This document shows, piece after piece, positions 55,749-64,000 of a stretch of 64,000 nt of DNA. The notes beneath the pieces were generated by a model that had not been told where the DNA came from, made no database searches, and was given only the letters and a program-made list of their open reading frames with translations. Numbering within the stretch: the stretch's first letter is position 1; the number at the start of each line of letters is the position of its first letter. The translations under genes were made by a program, and so were the position numbers. This DNA is from Megascapheus bottae (Eukaryota > Chordata > Mammalia > Rodentia > Geomyidae). The stretch lies in the NCBI GenBank assembly GCA_024803745.1, contig JANJXV010000101.1:1080001-1144000 (forward strand), read 5' to 3'.

Positions 55749-56428
55749 ATGTCAGTCTCATACAAGCATGTTACGTATGGATCTCTTTATAATAGATCCT
55801 AAAATTTACTTCATTCTGGTATACCTACATCTATGCTTTCAATGGCTCCATTGTTAAAAGAAATTACCATTATTCCAATATTTAGGCGGGCCATCATTTC
55901 CCCCTCATTTTCCACTAACAGACAAATAGGAGATATTTTATATTTCCCATGATGATGTTGGAGCAACAGGCCTGCACATGAGTCTCTGTGTAAAGATTTC
56001 TTTTTTTTTTTACACTTCATATTTAGAGTGTAGAATGGTTTCTAAAAGCCTACGCACTCAGAATTCAGTTAGCATTTAAGAACGTAAAACATACTTGCAT
56101 AGGCAGCTCCGGGAGCTCCCACTGCAAAGGGTACATGTTGCCTGATTCCAAAAGAACTACTTACTTCCACAGCCATATACAATGTAATCCCAGCACTTGG
56201 GAGGTGGGGGAAGGAAGACCACTGGACAGTAAGAGACTTGTGGAGAAGAGCTAGGAGGCCCCAGCTGCACAAACCAAAGCCAGACAAGATTTTCCAACAG
56301 CCATCAAGCCCCCAGACACAGGATCAAGGCTAGCTACCAGGTCAAGGGCTTGCTACCAACCCTATCTATTGTTGGCTACATGTGAACCCATCCAACAATG
56401 GGGATTCCTATCTCAAGAATGCACAGAC
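55749..56428. other. Unique sequence with a B1-like remnant
   Basis: A weak B1-like piece lies at 56175-56280 ('gtaatcccagcacttgggag'). Otherwise nothing. Confidence 0.4.
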
Positions 56429-56618
56429 AGCTGGGTGCTGCTGGCTCATGCCAATAATCCTACTCAGGAGGCTGAGATCTGAGCATCATGGTTCAAAGCC
56501 AGCCTAGACGCTATATCCAATGAATCACCAGAAAACCGGAAGTAGCACTGTGGTGCAGAGTCATAGAGTACTAATCAGGCCCTGAGTTCAAGCCCCACAT
56601 TCAACCAAAAAAAAAGGT
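56429..56618 (+). mobile_element. B1-Geo SINE
   Basis: A dimer with deletions in the linker and in the middle of the Geo monomer ('gtactaatcaggccctgagt'). It ends in an A-tail. Confidence 0.87.
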
Positions 56619-57348
56619 ACAGACATGTCCCTGCCAGTGCTGTTTTGGGTTTTTTTTCAGTGGATCTGGGGCACAATGGATAATACCAGGTATATCTTGG
56701 GCATTCTGTACCTCTCCACCATCTTTCCCCCATAATTCTCTCCTGGTTTAAAGCTTCCAAACAGAAGCTTTAACAGCTCAAAGGGACTACCGTACTGTAT
56801 GTGTGAGAAATCAACACTCCAGGCCTTCAAGGAGAACAGAGGAGGCATTCGGGCTAGCACAGGGAAGAATTCTGTACAGTCACCATCCAGAATAGCAGCA
56901 GCCCAGATGGGCGCATATCAAATGTTCCTCGTGCACACGATTCGGTCACCTCCCTTCTTCACCGAGCCAAATATCCATAATTTAAAAGCTGTAAAGCCTG
57001 AGCTTTCCCTGTGGGCTCTCTAGCCCCCCCTTCCTGGGGTGGGGGAAAGGGTCAACACTTTCTTGGTAGTTATAGATGCCATCTGAATACTGCTGGGTTG
57101 CTTAACATCTCTGCAGACAACCATGCACTCTCTGGGTCCTTAAGAACAAGTGATACAGGGCTGAGCTCCTGGAAGGGATGGGTGAACCGGGGTGTGTGGG
57201 TACCAGGAAGGGGAAGGGACAGAGGCTGTGTAATGGACAAGGTCAGCCTGGGCAGGATACATACAGGAATGCAATGTGAGTGCATGAGGGGCGAGGATGG
57301 GAGCGTCATTGCTTTCCACACTGCCACAATGAAATCATCCTCCCTCCC
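56619..57348. other. Unique sequence, no gene seen
   Basis: The frame 57011-57442 (+) is unique sequence running into the CT repeat and has no domain. Confidence 0.4.
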
Positions 57349-57349
57349 T

Positions 57350-57419
<70 letters not shown>
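57349..57419 (+). repeat. (CCCT)n(CT)n microsatellite
   Basis: Four CCCT units then an uninterrupted CT run of about 30 units. This is the one long tract in the window with pyrimidines on the + strand. Confidence 0.97.
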
Positions 57420-57426
<7 letters not shown>

Positions 57427-57671
57427 CTTAACTGTTTTATGACTCAGCTAGGCATCCCAACTTTTCTTGGCCTGCTTTAGGGTAACACATTTGCCAAATG
57501 TTCTGGCCTCAACAAACAGCACTCAAGGAATTCTTCCCCGTCATCCAGAGCAAAGAGGAAATGTCAGCCTTCGGTTCAGTAAGTTCTCTCCACGTAAGCA
57601 ACACTGCCCTGCACTAGGTGTTCGGATTCTACTGAATTCTTTAATTATATCTTCCTTTGGGATCTAAAAAA
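57420..57671. other. Short unique stretch
   Basis: Nothing recognised. Confidence 0.4.
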
Positions 57672-58055
57672 AATGCATTTCAGGATTTTTGTTTGGTCTT
57701 GTTTTTGTTTTTTTTTCTTTTTTTTTAAAATTTTTTATTGTAATTAGTAAAAGGGTTACATGATATTTGCCAGATAGAAGGTGCATTAATTCACATACAT
57801 TGATACCCTTTCACATGTCTTGGTACCCATTTCCCTCCCCCCTTGGTCTTGTTTTTGAACTCGGGGCTTGCACACTCTTTCTGAGCTTTTTTCTTTCTTT
57901 TTTTTTTCCCTCAAGGCTTTCACTCTACCACTTGAGCCACACTGACACTTCCGTTTTTTTTCTGAGTGGTTTATTACAGCTAAGAGTCTCACAGACTTTC
58001 TGTCCCCAGGCTGGCTTTGAACCACAATACTCAGATCTCAACCCCCCTCAATAGG
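57672..58055 (-). mobile_element. B1-Geo SINE split by an L1
   Basis: The T-rich (A-tail) start lies at 57680-57707 and the rest at 57843-58055 (Geo monomer, linker, head ending near 58050). The L1 at 57708-57842 landed in the tail region. Confidence 0.85.
57708..57842 (-). mobile_element. Very short L1 3' end inserted in a SINE
   Basis: Only 135 bases of L1 3' UTR with the tail on the T side. The 15-base duplication TTGGTCTTGTTTTTG is perfect at 57693-57707 and 57843-57857. Confidence 0.95.
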
Positions 58056-58924
58056 TAAGATGGCAGGCTGAGAGCAGATGGATATTATGTTACCGATGAC
58101 AGATGCTAATTTACACCCCACTCTCGGCCCCCAGGCCCCCAATGCAATGCCTAGCAAGAGGTTTGGCACTCGGTAAACTTACACCAGCAAGAACAGCATT
58201 GCCCTGGGAACCTTCGTGAATTCTCCAACCCTTTCCTAGACTGAAGCCAGATTAAGATGCCAGTCATCTCTTACGTCAAACCAGTAGTAGGCTGGAGAAT
58301 TTCACATCCTACTCTTTATTTATCTGACACAGGTAATTCTCAGCCCCCAAAACTTAGGACCTTGGATGCACACAGTTCCACAACACCTGACTTGGGAACA
58401 CGAGATGAGTAATACAGAAATGAATCTCCAGGCCCAGTTCAGTAAATAGGACTCTCCATTTCCTGACAACACACAACAAAACACCCTTTGCCTTCTGCTG
58501 AGTCCCATCTCCTAGGAAACATCATAATAGGCTTAGCAAAAGCCAGGAAGATCTTAGGAGACCGGCTGTTCACTCTGCAACAGGGCTGCACTTAAGTGTT
58601 CTATTCAAGAAACACACATTGGGTTGGCCTCCACATTAACCTGCTAGGAATGAAGACACACGTCAGAAACAGGTGGGAGAGAGGCAGAACTCAGAGCCTG
58701 GAAGGCAAAGAGAACTCTGTGAGTCAATGCTCTAATTAGGAACTTGTATGTTCTGCTTTCCCTGCAAGCAGGAACACACACACACACACACAGACACACA
58801 CACACACACACACACACACAAATTCCATGTACGTTGTGGCTCCTTTAGACAATTAGGGAAATGATAAGGACCTTCCATTTTGTCTATCATTTAAAATCAT
58901 GATAAACGATCCAGTAGGGTTTTT
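58056..58924. other. Unique sequence, no gene seen
   Basis: Apart from the CA repeat at 58774-58820 nothing is recognised. Confidence 0.4.
58774..58820 (+). repeat. (CA)n microsatellite
   Basis: CA units with a single GA interruption near 58793. Confidence 0.95.
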
Positions 58925-59122
58925 CTTTTCTTTTTTTTCCAGTCCTTGGGCTTGAACTCAGGGCCTGAGTACTGTCCTTGGACTTTCTCAAGGCTAGCAT
59001 TCTACCACTTGAGCCACAGCACCATTTCTGGCTTTTTCTATGTAGGTGGTACCAAGGAATCGAACCTGGGTCTCTGTGCATAATAGCCAAATACTCTACA
59101 ACTAGGTCACACTCCCAGCCCT
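58925..59122 (-). mobile_element. ID-Geo SINE
   Basis: A complete - strand dimer. The Geo monomer reads 'gcttgaactcagggcctgag' on + and the head B box reads 'ggaatcgaacctgggtctct' on +. The T-run at 58930-58940 is the A-tail. Confidence 0.92.
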
Positions 59123-59586
59123 TGTCCCTCCCAGCCCTCTTTCTTTTTTTTTAAATGCACATTTGTAAAAGAAACTTGGGCTACATCTAATCTAACCATG
59201 CCCACTTCTGGGAAAACTTCCACCCCCACCATAAATATATCCCTGTGTCTGTGACAATATTGAGGCCAAATGAGTCACTTGAAAAACCTGAGAAGGGTAT
59301 TCCATGTTCCAAAGACAAGCAAAAATAATAATAATAACAACAACAAACCTAATTAAGTCCAGAAAGGAGTAGAAATGAGTCAGGCGCATGTTCACATTGG
59401 AATGAGTAACAAGAGGAGATGATATGGATAAAGGGAAAAGTTAACCAACCACCCCTAAGGGGTGACATTTTACAGAGGACGCCCCACCTGCATGGGACTC
59501 ACTGCACACTGTAACACCTCATTTTTTCCCCATCATTTTCTGAACTTACTGTGTCTCTCTTGCCTACATTCGTCTTTGTATCTTTT
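59123..59586. other. Unique sequence, no gene seen
   Basis: Nothing recognised. Confidence 0.4.
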
Positions 59587-59601
59587 AAGAAGTCCCCTTC
59601 T

Positions 59602-60098
59602 AAAATGTAAAGACTTAGAAAAAATCATTATTAAGTGAAGTAAGCCAGACTCAAAGGAACATAGGCCCAATAGTCTCCCTCATTTGTCATAATCAGTAGA
59701 AACCTTGGGCTCTTCTAGCAGAGATTTACAATAGAACAAAATCTAGAGACATTAGGCCAAATAGTATGACACTAAATGTAAAGACCTCCAGGATAAGGAA
59801 ACGAAAGTCATATTATGAGTGATTGTTGTCCTTAATGTACTATGTTATCTCTCATCTCTTTTGCCATCCCTTGGTTATCTCATATTGTTACAATATTTCA
59901 CCTTGTTATCTGATATATTTTATATGTGCTTAATTGGTTATTTGAAATTGGATAGGGAAGGGGGGAAATCAAGATAAGCGGATGAGGGTAGGAGGGAAAT
60001 GGGGACCATGTCATGAGAAAGGGTATCAATGTTTGTGAAGTTACACACCTTTTATCTGGTAAATATAATGTAACCCTTCTATTAATCACAATAAAAAA
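59602..60098 (+). mobile_element. 5'-truncated L1 with perfect target-site duplication
   Basis: It starts at the extreme end of ORF2 and includes the full 3' UTR and an A-tail. The 15-base duplication AAGAAGTCCCCTTCT lies at 59587-59601 and 60099-60113 without change. Its 3' UTR is close to that of the copy at 46451-47362. Confidence 0.96.
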
Positions 60099-60113
60099 AA
60101 GAAGTCCCCTTCT

Positions 60114-60537
60114 ATTGTTTGGGATCCAACTCTTCCTCAGATCCTGACTTTACCTTTTTTTTAACCCAGGGGGTCACTTAAGGGATGTATATAAGGAGAT
60201 GTGATGTCATGTCTAGTGAGTTTGGGGGACTGATGTGGAGTAAGGTTCATCGAAGACGAAGGAGCATAGATGCTGCACCCAGACAGCAAGAGTGTGCAGG
60301 TAGCCTCACAAAGAAGCATCCCTGAGAGAGTCACCTAGCTTCTGGATGCATTGACACACAAACACTGACTAAAGGGGGAAGAAAATCAGGGAAAATAAAG
60401 GGTGATATCGACAAAGAGTCACTGTACTCTTAACCTGACTTACAGAACTGTAACCCCTTTGTACAACTACATAGTAATAGTAATAATAATAATAGCAAAT
60501 CATAAATGACATAAAATTCAAAAGAAATACAATATTA
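60114..60537. other. Unique sequence, no gene seen
   Basis: A small (TAA)n run lies at 60475-60495. Confidence 0.4.
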
Positions 60538-60645
60538 GGAAATGAAGGGGAAGAAGAATAGGAAGGGAAGGAAAAGGAGGAGGAGGAGAAGGAAGAGGAG
60601 GAGGAGGAAGAGGAGGAGAAGGAGGAGGAGAAGGAAGAGGTGATG
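60538..60645 (+). repeat. (GGA)n-rich purine repeat
   Basis: GGA, GAA and GGAA units with few interruptions. The Ser-rich frames on the - strand are artefacts. Confidence 0.93.
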
Positions 60646-61831
60646 GTGGTCGTTGTGGGATAGGGTACATGATTGCAACCATGTTTCCGAAATGCCATCT
60701 GTCTCACCTGCTCTCCTCCGGTGCCATGCCACTGGGTATGAGCTTTGGCGTTGTATGTCTAAACACTACCCAGTCATCTTTCACTGAGTCAGGCTTTGTT
60801 CAGCTGACATAGGATGATGAAGGCCTAGAAACACACAGATAACTGAGAAAATACCCCTCCACCTGGGAGTTCCCAGCTGAGCAGCAAAGATGAATAATGG
60901 AAATCCAATGTAAAGAGTGATTTAACTGAGGCATCTTCACAAGGCTGTATTGGCAGAGAAACAAATTACCTATTGATTTTCTTATTTTTTTTCTAGGAGG
61001 GAAGCTACACCCTCCCTAATCTAAACACTTTTTTCTGGGTGGACATGAGTTCTAGCGTGTGGCTGAGTTCCCATTCCCCGAACTGGTGCATTCCTTCAGA
61101 TGACAATGCGGGGGCCACATCACCACCAGAAAAGAACAGGACTCTGGACGACGGAGGCCCACACAGCGAGTTACAGCTGCCTCTGACATCTTAGACTTAC
61201 AAGACTCTCTGGGAGTCTTAAATTTGTCCAGGAGAAAGAACTCCAGAAGGTAAAATATGATCATGATTAACAACTTTTTCATAGACTTCACTTTTCAGAA
61301 CACTTGGAGATTTACAGAAAAATCTGAGAAGACAGAAGAAATGTCCCCACATGCCCTCTTCCTACTACCTCTTATTGTTAACATCCTAGATTCCTTTCAC
61401 ACATTTATTACCATACACAAACCAATAATGAGATGGCATTATTAACCCAAGTTCACAGTCCATTCTGCTTTCTTTGATTTTTTTCAACTGACCTGCCACT
61501 TATAATCCTATCCCAGGATATCCTGCTCCCTTAGGCTCCTGTTGGCTGTGACCTGTGACAGGTTCTCCAACTCTCCTTGTTTCTATTGGCCTTCAAAGGG
61601 ATCACTGAACCAGAAGTACATGGAAGGAGCTGGTGGCTTCACCCCTCCCTCTCTTGGGCAGTAGTCTCTATGGAAGGAGTCCTCTCTTCCCCCCTCAATA
61701 TTCATAGGATCCATTTTTATCGAAATGACTCATGGATATTCACTTTATACTTTACAATACTATCCAACATAACTTTATTGTTCAAAGGGAACAATGAGCC
61801 ATAAAGAGTTCATTCAGTTCATCTCCTTGTC

Positions 61832-61835
<4 letters not shown>

Positions 61836-61864
<29 letters not shown>
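61836..61864 (+). repeat. (AC)n microsatellite
   Basis: Uninterrupted AC units. Confidence 0.95.
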
Positions 61865-61865
<1 letters not shown>

Positions 61866-63552
61866 CCTTTGGAGGGACCAGAGTGTAAGAATGACGTTTC
61901 GCCTATATCCAGTATGTGAGCTCAAGCTGATTGCCTCAGATACCCCCAGTCTTTAAGTACTGGAAGGAGTACAACCTCATGTGAACCCACTTGCTAAAAC
62001 ACAAATGTTGGAGATATGAAGAAAGACAGATAGACAGAGAAAGAGATGGAAAGAGGAGAGACAGCAGACTGAAAGAGCTTCTACTGTGCCAAAGTAGTGG
62101 CAGCCACTTTATTGTATCATCCAGCTTCTGTCCTTCACACCCTCCCACCCCAACTCAAGATGGACAGACAAGAGGAAAAGCTTGATAAGGAAAAAGCAAC
62201 AACAATCCACAGGCCAGTTCAGCCAGCCAGCTTAGGCACTGCCTCCTAGCTGGAAGTTATAGAAAGCCAAGACACAGTACAGACACACTGACATTTTCTG
62301 AAGTCTGAAATGGAGAAGGGTGGGGCGGGGTGTTCTATTTGGGAACCTGAGCATGTCTCCTCAGATTCCCTTCCATTCGATTGTATACGTTCATTCCACT
62401 GGCTGAAGATCAAGCCCCCAGCTCCACACTCTCCCTCCTACAATCTCCAGCACAGTTCCCTCTGCGTCCCCTTCTGGCCCAGCAAATTACAAAGACAACT
62501 TCCAGTAGCAGGTGGCTACTGGACACATGGCTGGGTAAAGTTCAGAGCAGAAACAAAAACAGAAACCCAATCTCCTCTGAAAGCTCCACAGTAAACAGAA
62601 CTCTCATCCAAAGGCGGCCTCCTAGATCCCCAGCAGCCATTGCTAGGCTGATTCCTCTTCCCCAATAAAGCAGTGCCTGGAATGACAAGGTAAAGGACTG
62701 ACTTCCTATCCCCATCAGGCTGGGTATCAAACGCCTTCCCTCCTCCAGGTCACCCCACCTTCCCAAAGGCTCGGCTTGCTCTCCATCGGTTAGAAGACCA
62801 CAAGGCCTTGCACAATACAATTCAATTTTAGCAATGGTTCCACCTCCACTGAGAAGTGGGTGGAGTCTCAGTGTGAGGGCAGCCTTTCTTTATGGCCTCC
62901 ACTTTAGAAAAATGACAACATTATCCTTTAGATTTCTTAAGGAAAGAAAACAGAGCCAAAGTAGGCTGCAGCATCCAGCTGGGGTCTAAGACCTTGTTCA
63001 TAATACCCGAGAAACTTCAAAACCTTACGCAAGGACAATGCCTAGTATAACATGCCCATTGATAGCGAAGAAGCCCAAGAAAACTAGGCCATGGGTATAA
63101 GGAGAGGCAAAAATAGTGATACATGGGCGGAGAGACACACACCCGAGAGCTTTTCCTTCCTACTTTAAGAACAGAATTGAATGGGAGCGGTGGCTTTCAG
63201 TGGGACGTCAAAACTGCCTCACAACTCTGGCAGGAGCTAACTTTGTTTTCTAAATTTAAAGACATTGCAGTTTCTATAATTCGTCTCCAATGAAACTATA
63301 CTTTTTTTTTTCTTTTTTAGTACTGGCATTGTTGCTAACTCACTGTATAGACACAGTCTTTTTCCAGAATGTTCAGTTTACTCATCTGTAAACTGGGAAC
63401 ACTCTACATAATGCCTGAAAGGTTTGGGTAGGGCTGCTGTGAAAAGCCAAATGATCCAGGACAAAGCAGAGGCCATTCCTGTCTTCTGAAATGAACAGAT
63501 ACCAGAGAGAATGAAGTTCATGTAGGCATACAATGGAATATAGATTGAGTTT

Positions 63553-63555
<3 letters not shown>

Positions 63556-63606
<51 letters not shown>

Positions 63607-63610
63607 GCAC
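63556..63610 (+). repeat. (AC)n microsatellite
   Basis: About 25 AC units ending in two ACGC units (63601-63609). Two - strand Cys/Val-rich frames are artefacts. Confidence 0.97.
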
Positions 63611-64000
63611 AAAATCCCACAGTGACTGACAACTCACAAAGTTTCCAATTCTTCCTGACTAGCATACTTCCCAGAAAACAGCAGTCATTTCAAAGGCAAA
63701 GGGGTAAGGCCATTTTCAAGGTCATCAGTCAAGGTTAAAGAGCATCCTGATCCTTGGGCTGTATTTCTCTCTCTAACCCTCTCTCTCCCCCTTGGATCAT
63801 GACTCATTAGCATGAATGTGTCAGAGTGTCTTGTAGCAGGAAAGAAGCGGATCTAAATGAGTTCTTTTCTAACAGAAGCAGCCATGTATAAAGATGGCAC
63901 TGATCAATCATTCACTCGATAAAATATCTACTTGAACTGGTCATACGTTATCCTCTAGGCACTGAAAATACAACAGTGGGCAAAGACACTCACAGCTATA

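Larger units (their letters stand above)
60646..64000. other. Mostly unique sequence, no gene seen
   Basis: No ID-Geo or B1-Geo copy is seen in the last 3.3 kb. 61260-61570 may be an ancient L1-type remnant, and 63330-63440 has weak MIR wording ('ctcatctgtaaactgggaac'). Frames at 62310-62668 (+) and 62542-62820 (-) overlap and lack domains. Confidence 0.4.

Noticed and set aside
1..64000. Bacterial or phage gene cluster, toxin-antitoxin or defence system
   Set aside because: SINEs, L1s, MIRs and microsatellites throughout show mammalian nuclear DNA; there is no dense run of genes.

Overview
The window reads as nuclear DNA of a rodent and behaves like a gene desert or deep intron. It is packed with retrotransposon debris and microsatellites, and no complete protein-coding gene can be supported. 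The longest open frames come from simple purine repeats or from the dead 3' ends of L1 elements. The best organism clue is a dimeric SINE present in more than 35 copies. One form has a tRNA-Ala/ID-like head and the other a 7SL/B1-like head, and both are joined to the same right-hand monomer. As far as I recall, the ID-headed form matches the IDL-Geo SINE described from Geomyoidea (kangaroo rats, pocket mice, pocket gophers). I therefore favour a geomyoid rodent, with beaver or another castorimorph as the alternative; no species can be named. Below, 'ID-Geo' and 'B1-Geo' denote the two dimers, and 'old B1-ID' denotes a more diverged B1 + ID dimer.

Layout. 1-9 kb is mostly unique sequence with a few SINEs and AT-rich patches. 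9-16 kb holds a SINE cluster, a strong CTCF-like motif on the + strand (12265-12279), a purine tract and an old L1 fragment. 16-28 kb holds a compound tetranucleotide repeat, a 5'-truncated L1 on the - strand (20451-21356), a stack of overlapping SINEs at 22.2-22.9 kb, an LTR-like relic and a 53-bp tandem duplication. 28-38 kb has adjacent SINEs, an AT-rich block, a second strong CTCF-like motif on the - strand (32225-32239), a URR1-like DNA transposon, and homopurine tracts of 181 and 263 bp. 38-44 kb contains two exon-like segments on the - strand with strong splice signals and a three-layer SINE-in-SINE-in-SINE nest. 44-48 kb has two L1 insertions with clear target-site duplications and a repeat-poor block with a perfect 11-bp inverted repeat. 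49-64 kb has a hAT-like palindromic element, more SINEs, two more short L1 insertions and several CA, CT, AAT and GGA repeats.

No operon-like or multi-gene system is present. The points most worth a second look are the convergent CTCF-like pair about 20 kb apart, the possible unannotated - strand transcript at 38.3-40.6 kb, and the observation that the shared right SINE monomer itself looks like a diverged ID/tRNA unit with its own A and B boxes.
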